From NCBI RefSeq assembly GCF_004634245.1, contig NZ_SJTF01000016.1, forward strand, positions 1 through 64,000: 64,000 bases of DNA, read 5' to 3'. Origin of the DNA: Flavobacterium foetidum (GTDB lineage: Bacteria > Bacteroidota > Bacteroidia > Flavobacteriales > Flavobacteriaceae). The notes under the pieces are model-generated. The model searched no databases, was not told the DNA's origin, and was given only the letters and a program-made list of their open reading frames with translations. Below are positions 17,198-26,932 of this stretch, in pieces. Positions within the stretch are counted from its first letter, which is position 1, and each line of letters opens with the position of its first letter. Made by a program: the position numbers and the translations under genes.

Positions 17198-17295
17198 GTC
17201 ATTCCGAGGAACGAGGAATCACACTAGTAATTCCGTTAAGAAAGTCGCCAATCTTTGTCGATTTCCGAGTGTGATTCCTCGTTCCTCGGAATGAC
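17198..17295. repeat. perfect 28-base inverted repeat
   Basis: The left arm (17198-17225) starts GTCATTCCGAGGAACGAGGA, and its exact reverse complement ends at 17295. A 42-base loop lies between them. Similar ATTCCGAGGAACGAGGAATC units are, from memory, frequent in Bacteroidota intergenic DNA. Confidence 0.85.
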
Positions 17296-17507
17296 AAACT
17301 GTGCGTTTAACTTTGTCAAAGATTGATGTTTTTTAAATTCGTGCCAATTCGTGAAATTGCTTCGCCTGTTCGCTGTCGCTCGGGTCGTGGCGAACAAAAC
17401 CTTATTTATCCAAATTCTCCCGTCCATCTTTTCTTGTTTTATTCTTCTCAAAAGTTATCATTCAATTGTGAGAATTAACAAAATGCAAAAAAATAATTAT
17501 CTTTTAT

Positions 17508-17549
17508 AGAACAATTTCTCTCAACATCGTTGAGAGAAATTGTTCTTTT
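17508..17549. terminator. perfect 18-bp hairpin downstream of the RND transporter
   Basis: AGAACAATTTCTCTCAAC pairs with GTTGAGAGAAATTGTTCT around ATC, followed by T residues. It lies 54 bases beyond the stop of the RND transporter, which reads on the minus strand, and could act in either direction. Confidence 0.7.
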
Positions 17550-17602
17550 TTAGTCTTGATCATTCGAAAAAGAATTATCTCACCAGTGGTGAGAGTTTAC
17601 TT

Positions 17603-19969
17603 CTATTTCTCCAAATTCTCCAATTCCTCTTTCTTAGTTTTTTTCTTCTCGAAAGTTAAAACCAATGATGGCAATACAACCAAGTTAGCAAACATCGCAA
17701 AAACCAAAGTACAAGAAATTAATCCTCCTAAAGCGATTGTACCGCTGAAACTTGATAATGTAAAAGTCGCAAAACCTAAAATCAGAACCACAGAAGTATA
17801 GAAAGTACTTACTCCCGTTTCTCTTAAAGCGCTGAAAACAGATTTCTTCACTTTTCCTTTATTTTGAATCAAATCGTGTTTGTATTTCGCCATAAACTGA
17901 ATTGCATTATCAACCGAGATTCCGAAAGCTATACTGAATACCAGAATCGTTGATGGTTTTAAAGGAATTCCAAAATAACCCATTAATCCCGAAGTAATGC
18001 AAAGCGGTAAAATATTCGTAATCAAAGAAGCGGCCACCATTTTGAACGAACGGAATAAATACAGCATCAAAATTGCAATAGTGGCAATTGCAAAAAGTAG
18101 CGATTCGATTAAGTTGTGTGCCAGATACGTTGTTCCTTTTTGGAAAACCAATGCTTTTCCGGTAATCGTAACTTCGTAACGTTCTTTTGGGAAAATCTCA
18201 TCAATTTTCTTGCGCAGTTTTTGTTCTACAACAGCCATTTCATCGGTTCCGATATCTTTCATGAAAGTCGTGATTCTCGCATATTGCCCAGTCGAATCAA
18301 CATAGGCTTTCATTAAATTTTCTTTGCTGTTTTTGGTGGCATTTTTAGCATAGCCCAAAATAAAAGTTTGCTCCTGAGAAGTTGGCAATTGGTAATATTC
18401 AGGATTCCCATTGTAGAAAGCCTGTTTAGCATATTTAACCAGGTTTACAACCGAAACCGGTTTTGCCAATTCCGGTATTTCAGAAATGGTGTTTTGTAAT
18501 TCATCCATTTTACGAATTGTCGCTGGCTTCATAACACCTTTTTTCTTTTTGGTGTCAATCATGATTTCCAATGGCATTACACCGTTGAATTCTTTTTCGT
18601 AAAATAAAATATCTTTAAAGAAAGAAGCACTTTTTGGCATTTCGCCAATCAAACTTCCCGATACTTTCATTTGTCTTACTCCATTTAAACTCACTACAAA
18701 AAGTACTGCGTAAATAATGTAAACGATTGTCTTTTTGCCTTTTACTACAGTTGCAACAGTATTTAAAAGTGTCGAAATGTACGTTTTGTCTAAATGGTAT
18801 AAGTGTTTTGCTTTTGGCAATGGCATAAAACTGTAGATAATCGGCACAATGAAAAGTGTCAAAGTATAAACAGAAAGCACGTTGATTGACGTAACCAAAC
18901 CAAATTCAAAAAGCAATTCGTTTCCAGTAATCATCAAGGTTGCAAAACCAATTGCAGCCGTTAAGTTGGTCATCAAAGTCGAAGAACCAATTTTTGAAAT
19001 CACACGCTGTAATGCTTTTGCCTGATTGTTGTGCAGTTTTATTTCCTGCTGGTATTTGTTAATAAGGAAAATACAGTTCGTAATTCCGATTACGATAATC
19101 AGCGGCGGAATTATGGCTGTTAGAATCGTGATTTTATAACCAAACAATCCAAGAGTTCCAAACGACCAAGTTACACCGACAATTAAAATACAAATCGAAA
19201 TAAAAGTAGCTCTGAACGAACGGAAGAAGAAAAAGAAAATCAAAGAAACCGTCAATAATGATGCTCCAATGAAAAGTCCGATTTCGCCTTTCATATTGTC
19301 GGCATTAATCGTACGGATGTATGGCATTCCCGAAACTTTAAGGTCGATTCCCGTTGTTTTTTCGAATTTATCGATTTTCGGAACCAAATCTTTTAAAATA
19401 AAAGTCTTTCTTTCAGCTGTATTTACCAGCGCTTTGTTCATATAAATAGCCGAACGAACACTGCCGCTTTCTTTGTTAAACAATAAACCTTCGTAAAAAG
19501 GGAGATTGTGAAACAAATCGTACTGAACGCTTTTTAAATAATTAGCATCCAATACTTTGCTTTCGTCAATAAATGGCGCTAAGACAAATTTTTGGTTTAC
19601 GGTATCTTTTTCCAGTTTCTTTAAGTCATTCAAAGAAATTACCAAATCAACTTCTTTGGCTTTTTTTAGACCGTTCATCATTTCGGTCCAGGCAGCATAA
19701 TTTTTCGGAGTAAAAAGTTTTGGGTCTTTGAAACCAATTACAATAAGGTTTCCTTCTTCTCCAAACTTGTCCAGAAATTTTTGATAATCTTTATTCGCAA
19801 TATGATTTTTTGGAAGCAGGTTCGCTTCGGTATAAGTCATAGAAAGGTTTTTCCACTGATAACCAAAGAAAATGGTTAAGGCAGAAAGTAGTACCAGAAT
19901 CGTAATTCTGTTTTTAAGTATGATTCGGGCTAACTTTTCCCAAAATCCAACTTGAATAGCGTTTTTCAT
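17603..19969 (-). CDS. RND/MMPL-family transporter
   Basis: A 788-residue inner-membrane protein with the two-fold RND layout: one N-terminal helix (ILVLLSALTIFFGYQW), a periplasmic domain, about five helices with a sterol-sensing-domain-like block near residues 230-390, a second single helix (IVYIIYAVLFVVSLNG), a second periplasmic domain and a second helix bundle (ILVFSIAFGISVDNAIQF). GISVDNAIQF matches the conserved helix-4 acidic region that carries proton flow. The shorter length and lack of an adaptor gene point to the MMPL/hydrophobe type that moves lipids or hopanoids, not AcrB drug pumps. Substrate unknown. Confidence 0.85.
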   Translation of the reverse strand: MKNAIQVGFWEKLARIILKNRITILVLLSALTIFFGYQWKNLSMTYTEANLLPKNHIANKDYQKFLDKFGEEGNLIVIGFKDPKLFTPKNYAAWTEMMNGLKKAKEVDLVISLNDLKKLEKDTVNQKFVLAPFIDESKVLDANYLKSVQYDLFHNLPFYEGLLFNKESGSVRSAIYMNKALVNTAERKTFILKDLVPKIDKFEKTTGIDLKVSGMPYIRTINADNMKGEIGLFIGASLLTVSLIFFFFFRSFRATFISICILIVGVTWSFGTLGLFGYKITILTAIIPPLIIVIGITNCIFLINKYQQEIKLHNNQAKALQRVISKIGSSTLMTNLTAAIGFATLMITGNELLFEFGLVTSINVLSVYTLTLFIVPIIYSFMPLPKAKHLYHLDKTYISTLLNTVATVVKGKKTIVYIIYAVLFVVSLNGVRQMKVSGSLIGEMPKSASFFKDILFYEKEFNGVMPLEIMIDTKKKKGVMKPATIRKMDELQNTISEIPELAKPVSVVNLVKYAKQAFYNGNPEYYQLPTSQEQTFILGYAKNATKNSKENLMKAYVDSTGQYARITTFMKDIGTDEMAVVEQKLRKKIDEIFPKERYEVTITGKALVFQKGTTYLAHNLIESLLFAIATIAILMLYLFRSFKMVAASLITNILPLCITSGLMGYFGIPLKPSTILVFSIAFGISVDNAIQFMAKYKHDLIQNKGKVKKSVFSALRETGVSTFYTSVVLILGFATFTLSSFSGTIALGGLISCTLVFAMFANLVVLPSLVLTFEKKKTKKEELENLEK

Positions 19970-20260
19970 AAAATCTTTAAAAATGGATGCAAATGTAGTG
20001 AAAAGTGCTCGAAATCATAAATTATCAATTCTATTTTACTTAATGTTAACACATATTTGAAAGTTTTTTAGATTTGATATTTTACCGCTATTTATCGTTT
20101 AACTCAGGCGGTTTTTCTCATATTTGCAATTAATTTTGGTTTCACAACATTCAAGTTAATCTGGCTGATTGAAAAAAGGTTTCACGCAGATTTAACAGAT
20201 TGAAGCAGATTCAGTACATTTATTCATCCAAATTCGGACACTTCATAAAAAAAAATAATA

Positions 20261-21022
20261 ATGCAGCAAGACAATACAACTACATTTATTTTTCTGGCAA
20301 TTCTTCTACTCTTAATTGTCATAATCTGCATTATGATGTATCAATTAATGCAGTCCAAAAAGGCAAAAGAGAATGCAGAGCAAAGTTTTTATGCTTTAGA
20401 AGCAAAAGTAAATGACTTGCAGTTAGAAAATTTAGAGTCGAAACTCAATCCGCATTTGTTTAAGAATATTTTAAATTCGATTCAGTCGCACGCTTATCAG
20501 ACTTATTTTGCTTTAGACAAATTGGCGAATGTTCTGGATTATATTTTATACGAAAGCAAAAAGAAATTCGTAACGGCAAAAGAAGAAATCAATTTTGCGC
20601 TGAACCTTATCGAAATCAATAAAATTAAGATCAGTCCGCTTTTCGAATTGAAGATTAAAACCAACATTAACGAAGACGATAAGTTGTACGACCAGCCATT
20701 ATTAGCGCCTTTGATTTCTATTGATTTAATCGAAAATGCCTTTAAACATGCCGATCTTCAAAGTTCGGATGCTTTTATTTCGGTGGTTTTTGAGTTTAAG
20801 GATAATGCTTTTTTTATGACGGTTTCCAATAAGATATCCGATAAAAAAGTACTGAAAAAGGAGCGAAGCGGTTTTGGACACGCGACTTTAGAACATCGTC
20901 TGCGAATTATTTACAAGAATAATTTCAAACTCGATAAGTTTATAGAAAACGACATTTATATTGCCCATTTAAAAATAGATTTACTTGAATACAAAACTGA
21001 AATGCTTGCTTCTGGACGATGA
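20261..21022 (+). CDS. LytS-type sensor histidine kinase
   Basis: A 253-residue inner-membrane kinase with one N-terminal helix (residues 9-28), a short coiled linker, and the His_kinase (LytS/YehU) domain. The phospho-accepting histidine is H65 in KLNPHLFKNILNSIQ; the N-box is DLIENAFKHA (near 165) and the ATP lid SGFGHATLEHRL (near 208). There is no periplasmic sensor domain, so the signal probably comes through the membrane or another protein. Its 3' end overlaps the LytTR regulator start by 38 bases. Confidence 0.88.
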   Translation: MQQDNTTTFIFLAILLLLIVIICIMMYQLMQSKKAKENAEQSFYALEAKVNDLQLENLESKLNPHLFKNILNSIQSHAYQTYFALDKLANVLDYILYESKKKFVTAKEEINFALNLIEINKIKISPLFELKIKTNINEDDKLYDQPLLAPLISIDLIENAFKHADLQSSDAFISVVFEFKDNAFFMTVSNKISDKKVLKKERSGFGHATLEHRLRIIYKNNFKLDKFIENDIYIAHLKIDLLEYKTEMLASGR

Positions 21023-21704
21023 GCTTCCAGGATTGACTTATTTGAAAATGCTTTGCGAACAAATTCCGGAACTGGAAATCGTCAAAACATTTAATAATCC
21101 TGAGAAACTTTTGTCTGATATTCCAAATCTGGATTTTGACCTCTTGATTTCTGATATTGAGATGCCAGGAATGGACGGTTTGCATCTGGCTGAAATTCTC
21201 GAAAATAAATTGGTCGTTTTCTGCACAGCCTATAAGGATTACGCGGCCGATGCTTTTAATATTGATGCAGTTGATTATATCACAAAACCGGTAAAATTGG
21301 AACGTCTTCAAAAAGCCATAACAAAAGCTTTTGAGCGTTTTGAGAAATCAGACAATTCCAAAAAGTTTATGCAACTGAATACTGATAAAGGAAAGACACT
21401 TTTGTATTTTAATAAAATCCAGTATATCACCACAGCATCAAGCGACAGCCGCGATAAAACAGTTTTATTAGCAGATGGAAGTTTTCTGAACTTAAAAAAC
21501 GTGAAATTTGATACACTTTTAAAAGAATTGCCCGATGCCGATTTCTGTAGAATTAATAAAAAAGAAATTGTGGCTGTAAAAGCGATAAAATTCTTTAATC
21601 ATAACGAAATTGTATTGCATCATATAGAGGAAAACAGTAAAAATACCGCCTTAATTTTAAGCGAAACCTATCGTTCTGATTTTCTGAAAAAGGTAAAATT
21701 ATAA
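20985..21704 (+). CDS. LytTR-family response regulator
   Basis: Partner of the upstream kinase: a receiver domain (acid pocket DDE at 11-13, phosphorylation site D57 in LISDIEMPGMDG, switch lysine in ITKPVK) and a C-terminal LytTR DNA-binding domain (about residues 140-239). The start is unusual: no ATG is in frame before KLKCLLLDDE; the frame is closed by TAG at 20976, leaving TTG at 20985 (or ATT) as start. The long overlap suggests translational coupling and fixed kinase/regulator ratios. Target genes are unknown; the antiporter follows 113 bases later. Confidence 0.87.
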   Translation: MNTKLKCLLLDDELPGLTYLKMLCEQIPELEIVKTFNNPEKLLSDIPNLDFDLLISDIEMPGMDGLHLAEILENKLVVFCTAYKDYAADAFNIDAVDYITKPVKLERLQKAITKAFERFEKSDNSKKFMQLNTDKGKTLLYFNKIQYITTASSDSRDKTVLLADGSFLNLKNVKFDTLLKELPDADFCRINKKEIVAVKAIKFFNHNEIVLHHIEENSKNTALILSETYRSDFLKKVKL

Positions 21705-21817
21705 CTTATTACAAAGTTTTTCCGACTTGTTACATACATTGAAAATTTGCTGGAAATTTGCTTTTTCACTTAAAACTCAGTTCTGATATTTGCGGCAATA
21801 AATCAAAAGAACGAGTT

Positions 21818-24088
21818 ATGAATAACATTAAAAACTCTGTATTTTACATTACAATTATCGGCGGTTTTACGGCGCTGATATATTGGGTAATTTCAAAAGG
21901 TGCATCGCTAGAAGTGGGGCGCAACATCGTAAAAAAACAAATCGAAAGCAACCATTGGAATGACTTCCTGGATTCTATGGTTCATAATTTGCAGCATCCG
22001 TTAGCCATTTTATTGGCTCAGATTGTGACTATTATTTTAGTCGCTCGTTTATTTGGATGGTTTTTCAGAAAAATTGGTCAGCCTTCTGTAATCGGAGAAA
22101 TGATTGCGGGTATTGTTCTTGGGCCGTCTTTAGTCGGAATGTATTTTCCTGAATTTTCGGCTGCTTTATTTCCGGCAGCATCTTTAGGGAATTTACAGTT
22201 TCTAAGCCAGATTGGTTTAATCCTTTTCATGTTTGTTATTGGAATGGAATTGGATTTGAAAGTCCTTAAAAACAAAGCTCATGATGCTGTGGTTATCAGC
22301 CACGCCAGTATTGTAATTCCGTTTGCCTTAGGATTAACGCTGGCCTATTTTATCTACCATACTTTTGCCCCAATTGGTGTTGAGTTTTCTTCGTTCGGAT
22401 TATTTATGGGAATCGCCATGAGTATTACTGCGTTTCCGGTTTTGGCGAGGATAGTTCAGGAACGTGGCATGCAGAAAACAAAATTAGGAACAATTGCGAT
22501 CACTTGCGCCGCAGCCGATGATATCACTGCTTGGTGTATTTTGGCAGTTGTAATTGCGATTGTAAAAGCAGGTTCGTTTACAAGTTCGTTATATGTTATC
22601 GGTTTAGCGATTTTATATGTAATTATAATGCTGAAAATTGTTCGTCCGTTCTTGAAACGTGTAGGCGACTTAAATGCAACTCGCGAAAGTCTGAATAAAC
22701 CAGTTGTTGCGATTTTTTTCATTACGCTTCTAATTTCGGCTTATGCCGCTGAGTTAATTGGAATTCACGCTTTATTCGGAGCTTTCCTTGCAGGGGCGAT
22801 TATGCCAGAAAACAATAAATTCAGAAACATATTTATTGAAAAAGTAGAAGATGTTGCCATAATCGTTTTATTGCCATTGTTCTTTGTGTTCACTGGTTTA
22901 CGTACGCAAATCGGATTGTTGAACGATCCGGAATTATGGAAAATCACAGGATTAATTATCGCTGTTGCCGTTGCAGGTAAATTCTTTGGAAGTGCTTTGG
23001 CAGCAAAATTTGTGGGACAAAACTGGAAAGACAGTTTGTCTATTGGAGCTTTAATGAATACTCGCGGTTTGATGGAACTTGTTGTTCTAAATATCGGTTA
23101 CGACCTTGGAGTTTTGTCTACAGAAATTTTTACCATGATGGTTATTATGGCTTTGGTAACCACTTTTATGACAGGTCCTGCCTTAGATTTTATCGGATTT
23201 ATTTTTAAAGATAAAGAAACCGCTGTGCCAGAAGAAATCGGAAACAAAAGCAAATACAAAATATTGCTTTCGTTTGCAACGCCGGAACGAGGAAAAAAAT
23301 TGCTTCAGATTGCCAACAGCTTGGTTAAAAAACAGCCGGATAATTCTATTGTGACCGCAATGCATTTGTCGTTAAGCACAGAAATTCACTCTTTTGATGT
23401 AAAGGATCATGAGAAAAAAATGCTGGTTCCGGTTATAGAAGAATCTCGTCGTTTGAATCAGAATATTGTAAGTCTTTTTAAGGTTTCGAATGATATCGAT
23501 ACCGATATAATCGACACGGCAAATCAAGGAGAGTATGATTTGTTATTGATTGGTTTGGGGCAGTCAATTTTTGACGGGACATTGCTAGGTAAAATTTTAG
23601 GTTTTACAACCAGAATCGTAAATCCGGATCGTTTGATAGATAAATTTACAGGAAAAGAAGGATTGTTTGAAAACTCTCCTTTTGATGAAAGAACACGTCA
23701 TATTATTGCAAAAAGCAAAATGCCAGTCGGAATTTTTATCGATAAAGAACTCGAAGATGTGAGCCAGATTTTTATGCCTATTTTTGATAAAGACGATGCT
23801 TTTTTAATTGATTATGCTAAAAAGCTAATTAATAATAATGGTTCCCAGATTACAGTCTTAAATGCTGGGGCAGAAGTAAACAATACAAGAGAAATTCAGG
23901 AAAATATTCGTTCTATTGAGCAGATTGCACCAAATCATATTATGATTATGAATGATAGAACCATAAAAAAAGAATTTTTAGAAAGCCAAAGTTTGATGAT
24001 TATAAGCCTGGACAGCTGGAAAAAACTTATCGAATCTCAAAGTATCTGGTTGAATAATACACCTTCGGTTTTGATTTTAAAACCCTAA
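21818..24088 (+). CDS. CPA2-family cation:proton antiporter
   Basis: A 756-residue inner-membrane protein. I chose the ATG at 21818 (MNNIKNSVFYITIIGG) because the upstream extension covers promoter-like DNA. After one early helix, about 12 helices form the Na_H_Exchanger domain with GQPSVIGEMIAGIVLGPS, the acidic transport site AAADDITAWC (near 230) and the GIHALFGAFLAGAIMP helix. The last 250 residues form a soluble domain with a universal-stress-like appearance (LLLIGLGQS) that could sense a ligand. Ion (Na+ or K+) cannot be assigned from sequence. Confidence 0.88.
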   Translation: MNNIKNSVFYITIIGGFTALIYWVISKGASLEVGRNIVKKQIESNHWNDFLDSMVHNLQHPLAILLAQIVTIILVARLFGWFFRKIGQPSVIGEMIAGIVLGPSLVGMYFPEFSAALFPAASLGNLQFLSQIGLILFMFVIGMELDLKVLKNKAHDAVVISHASIVIPFALGLTLAYFIYHTFAPIGVEFSSFGLFMGIAMSITAFPVLARIVQERGMQKTKLGTIAITCAAADDITAWCILAVVIAIVKAGSFTSSLYVIGLAILYVIIMLKIVRPFLKRVGDLNATRESLNKPVVAIFFITLLISAYAAELIGIHALFGAFLAGAIMPENNKFRNIFIEKVEDVAIIVLLPLFFVFTGLRTQIGLLNDPELWKITGLIIAVAVAGKFFGSALAAKFVGQNWKDSLSIGALMNTRGLMELVVLNIGYDLGVLSTEIFTMMVIMALVTTFMTGPALDFIGFIFKDKETAVPEEIGNKSKYKILLSFATPERGKKLLQIANSLVKKQPDNSIVTAMHLSLSTEIHSFDVKDHEKKMLVPVIEESRRLNQNIVSLFKVSNDIDTDIIDTANQGEYDLLLIGLGQSIFDGTLLGKILGFTTRIVNPDRLIDKFTGKEGLFENSPFDERTRHIIAKSKMPVGIFIDKELEDVSQIFMPIFDKDDAFLIDYAKKLINNNGSQITVLNAGAEVNNTREIQENIRSIEQIAPNHIMIMNDRTIKKEFLESQSLMIISLDSWKKLIESQSIWLNNTPSVLILKP

Positions 24089-24111
24089 ATAGTTTAAATC
24101 TCAATTTTTTA

Positions 24112-24160
24112 AATTCCAAATTCCAATTTTGAACTGATTGGAATTTGGTTTTTTTTGTTT
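24112..24160 (+). terminator. terminator after the antiporter
   Basis: CAAATTCCAAT pairs with ATTGGAATTTG around a loop TTTGAACTG, followed by GTTTTTTTTG. The stem is made of the AAATTCCAA unit found in several other gaps. Confidence 0.7.
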
Positions 24161-24284
24161 TTTCTATTCATGAAAATGATTTACACTTTGACAATGTCCG
24201 GATTCGCGGGGACAAAACCGTCTGGAGAAGCTTCTTTTGAAAATTGGAAGAACGGTATTGAATACTCAGTTAGACCTATAAAAA

Positions 24285-24320
24285 AAAGAAGCTTCGTAAT
24301 AATCTACGAAGCTCTCTTTT
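24285..24320 (-). terminator. terminator of the small lipoprotein gene
   Basis: AGCTTCGTA and TACGAAGCT form a 9-base-pair stem around ATAATC, with an A run on its plus-strand left side (T run on the minus strand). Confidence 0.75.
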
Positions 24321-24352
24321 ACCAAAAACAAAAATTAAATTCTAATTTTATA

Positions 24353-24751
24353 CTATCTAGGAAATACGTAAGTTTTTGTGTGAACTACAATAATTCCGTC
24401 ATTGTTGGCAGCGCCGGTTAATTCTGAAACCACTTTTCCGCCAACATAAATTTTAGCAGTAAGAGTTTGTCCTGCGACACCTCCGTAACCGCTCGTGTGT
24501 AATAATGCTCCATCACTTCCAGCATCAGCTGTAAATTCTTTCGTCCAAGGCAACGCATTGATATCTTCAATAAGCGGTGCACCACTTTTTTCCATGTACG
24601 AAACGTCCATTTTTCCTGTAAAGTTTCCTGTTACTTCGTATTTAACATCTCTAGATGATGAGTTGTTATTGTCGTCATTATCGCTACTGCAAGAAGCAAA
24701 TGTAAATGCAAGTGTCAAAACCAGCATAATTTGTTTAAAATACGTTCTCAT
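24353..24751 (-). CDS. small lipoprotein, MmpS-like fold possible
   Basis: A 132-residue exported protein: signal MRTYFKQIMLVLTLAFTFA, then the lipobox cysteine (ASC), a flexible Asp/Asn/Ser linker (SSDNDDNNNSSS) and a compact beta-rich domain of about 100 residues. The domain pattern (YEVTGN ... VSYMEKSG ... LPWTKEF ... TLTAKIYVGGKVV) looks like the MmpS/Mycobact_memb fold, which in other bacteria is an accessory of membrane transport. This is similarity by eye only. A methionine two codons upstream is an alternative start. A clean promoter lies at 24796-24826. Confidence 0.75.
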   Translation of the reverse strand: MRTYFKQIMLVLTLAFTFASCSSDNDDNNNSSSRDVKYEVTGNFTGKMDVSYMEKSGAPLIEDINALPWTKEFTADAGSDGALLHTSGYGGVAGQTLTAKIYVGGKVVSELTGAANNDGIIVVHTKTYVFPR

Positions 24752-24795
24752 GTGCATTGTTTTTTAGCTGTTATATATTTAAAAAATTATCTTAA

Positions 24796-24826
24796 ACAAA
24801 GTTAGCCCCTTAATAAAGGGACCACA
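24796..24826 (-). promoter_or_regulatory. promoter of the small lipoprotein gene
   Basis: On the minus strand TTG (24826-24824) is followed after 20 bases by TAACTTTG (24803-24796), a full match to the TAnnTTTG -7 box at the preferred spacing. Transcription would begin about 35 bases before the start codon. Confidence 0.65.
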
Positions 24827-24848
24827 ATACCTGATAAAGTGTATTTTC

Positions 24849-24914
24849 TTTTACCTGTTTTCAGGTAAAAAAGCGCTGATTTATTTCCTAAAGAATTTAG
24901 TTTTAATAACTTTG
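24849..24914 (+). promoter_or_regulatory. kinase promoter with hairpin
   Basis: TAACTTTG at 24907-24914 fits the -7 box, 15 bases before the kinase start. About 35 bases further upstream TTTTACCTG and CAGGTAAAA form an inverted repeat with a 4-base loop, which may be an operator or upstream activator site. Confidence 0.5.
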
Positions 24915-24928
24915 AACAAATACCATTT

Positions 24929-26926
24929 ATGAAGCAACTATACGCCTTTTTTTTATTTTTCTTTTTTTCGACCCATTCTTATTCGCAAGTTATTCTTTCG
25001 CTTGACGATGATTCGGTTTACATAGACAGTATTGTCAAGATTACAAAAAACACAAAGTCAGATAGTGTACGAAGCCTTTACAGTTTTAGGCTGTCCAAAT
25101 TGTTTTTGATGGTTCAGGATATTCAGAGCTCCAAAAAGTATCTTGCTCAGGCCAATAAATTAAAAAGCAATTATCCTTTTCTTAAAGATGCTTCCATTTT
25201 TTATAATTCGTATGATTTTATTGAAAAAGGTGATTTTGACGGTTTTGAGAAAGCATTATTAGAAGCCAACACGAAACTTAAGAAATATTACAATAAAGAA
25301 GCCTATCGTTTGCGCGCCATTATACTTCAGAATTATGGAATAATGCTGCAGCGTAAAAACAACGAAAACGCTTATATGAGATTGCTGGTGAATGAAGCGA
25401 TTCCGATTGCCAAAAAAAGCGGGGATTTTGAACTGATTAGCGCATTGAGCAAAGCCGTCGCCATTATTTTTATGAATAATAACGAACGCGAAAAAGCAGC
25501 AGAATATCTCGACCAAGCACAGAAATATATCGAAAATGCCAATACAAAATCTCCAACGCTGGCAGAATCAAAGATGGAGACCTATATTATGAATGCCGAA
25601 AATTTGGTGGAACTTAAGCATTTTTATGATGCCGAAAAAGTACTCGAAAAGGCATATTCGACGTTAAAAAATTATCCCGATTCAAACCTGAACGATTCTT
25701 ATTTTTATTCGGAAGGGCTCTATTTTGCTAAACAGAATAAACATAAAGAGGCATTGATAAGTTATAATAAAGGAATCACTTCTTCAGAAAAACATAAAAA
25801 TTCGATTGCTTTAAACCGATTGAAATTTGCGGAATATGAGGTGCTTTTTAAACTTAAGGATTACGCCAAATGCAAAAGTAATCTCGAATATTTGATTGAA
25901 AATTCTCCGTTTATAATCGACAAAAAGAATTATTACAAAGAATTGTCTAAGCTTTACAATGCAACCAAAGACTATTCGAAAGCCTATTTTTATGCAAATA
26001 AATACAATGTTATCAATGATAGTATTAATGATGCGTCTTTAAAAAATGAAATTGTAGAGTTAGAGGCGAAATATCGAAAAGCCGAAAATGAAAAGAAAAT
26101 CTCATTGCTACAGTCAGAAAACGAAAAAACGGTTTTGCAAGCCAACAATAATAGACTGAATTCTATGCTTTTTGCAGTGCTTTCGTTTCTGCTTTTCTTA
26201 ACAGTTCTGTTTTTATGGATTTGGAATAACAACCAAAAAAAACTGGGTTATCAAAAAGAGCTGAATCATAAACAGGAGCTTGAGGCATTAGAAAACGAAC
26301 AAAAATTATCAGTTTCAAATGCATTGATTGAGGGAGAAGAAATCGAAAGAAAAAGAATTGCAAGAGATTTGCACGATGGACTCGGAAGTATGCTCTCGGG
26401 TTTAAAAATTCATCTGAATCTTGCAGATAAAGAAGGTGCGGTCTCGACTTCAAACATAAATTCGATGCTTAACGATTCGATAAAGGAGTTACGGAATATT
26501 TCTCAGAATTTAATGCCAGAAAGTTTGTCAAAACTTGGGCTTGAACATGCTTTGAAAGATTTGTGCGCGGCCAATTCCAGTTCAGAAACGCAAATAGAAT
26601 TTCAGTATCTCGTCAAGAAGAAATCAAATTTGGACCAGCATTTTGAAGTTGTGATTTACAGAATCATCCAAGAGCTTTTGAACAATGCTTTAAAATACGC
26701 TCAGGCCTCAGAGATTCTGGTTTCCTGTTCGCAAAACAAAGACGTGTTTTTTATTACTGTAGAAGACAACGGAAAAGGTTTTGATGTGACGCAAACTGAA
26801 TCTAAAGAGGGAATGGGACTCAAAAACATTAGAAATCGTGTGGCTTTTTTAAACGGAAAAATCGAAATCGATTCTGAAATCAATAAAGGAACCTCGACTT
26901 ATATCGAGTTAAAAGTACAAAACTAA
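24929..26926 (+). CDS. TPR-type sensor histidine kinase (HisKA_3)
   Basis: A 665-residue kinase with a signal sequence (MKQLYAFFLFFFFSTHSYSQ), a periplasmic helical-repeat region of TPR type (residues 30-370), a coiled segment, one membrane helix (MLFAVLSFLLFLTVLFLWIW, near 415), then a HisKA_3 dimerisation domain with the phosphorylated histidine in ARDLHDGLGSMLSG (near 481) and a HATPase domain (IIQELLNNALKYA, DNGKGFD, GMGLKNIRNRV). The layout is a common Bacteroidota variant of NarX-type kinases. The cognate LuxR-type regulator begins 6 bases after the stop. Confidence 0.9.
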   Translation: MKQLYAFFLFFFFSTHSYSQVILSLDDDSVYIDSIVKITKNTKSDSVRSLYSFRLSKLFLMVQDIQSSKKYLAQANKLKSNYPFLKDASIFYNSYDFIEKGDFDGFEKALLEANTKLKKYYNKEAYRLRAIILQNYGIMLQRKNNENAYMRLLVNEAIPIAKKSGDFELISALSKAVAIIFMNNNEREKAAEYLDQAQKYIENANTKSPTLAESKMETYIMNAENLVELKHFYDAEKVLEKAYSTLKNYPDSNLNDSYFYSEGLYFAKQNKHKEALISYNKGITSSEKHKNSIALNRLKFAEYEVLFKLKDYAKCKSNLEYLIENSPFIIDKKNYYKELSKLYNATKDYSKAYFYANKYNVINDSINDASLKNEIVELEAKYRKAENEKKISLLQSENEKTVLQANNNRLNSMLFAVLSFLLFLTVLFLWIWNNNQKKLGYQKELNHKQELEALENEQKLSVSNALIEGEEIERKRIARDLHDGLGSMLSGLKIHLNLADKEGAVSTSNINSMLNDSIKELRNISQNLMPESLSKLGLEHALKDLCAANSSSETQIEFQYLVKKKSNLDQHFEVVIYRIIQELLNNALKYAQASEILVSCSQNKDVFFITVEDNGKGFDVTQTESKEGMGLKNIRNRVAFLNGKIEIDSEINKGTSTYIELKVQN

Positions 26927-26932
26927 TTTAAA

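Larger units (their letters stand above)
17008..17602. repeat. repeat-filled intergenic region
   Basis: This 595-base gap holds no convincing gene. It contains an imperfect hairpin with the arms ATCTTTTTCTTGCT/AGCAAGAAAAAGGA (17110-17142) followed by CTTCTATCAGGGCTAGGGC, a perfect 28-base inverted repeat (17198-17295), a fragment of the GTGCCAATTCGTGAAATT family near 17342, and a strong hairpin at 17508-17546. Confidence 0.7.

Noticed and set aside
17236..17451. 71-residue minus-strand frame in the gap after asnS
   Set aside because: It is built across the 28-base inverted repeat and other repeat pieces; no coding pattern or start context.
24155..24421. 88-residue plus-strand frame after the antiporter
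   Set aside because: It covers the lipoprotein terminator hairpin and the antisense of that gene's 3' end; no motif.
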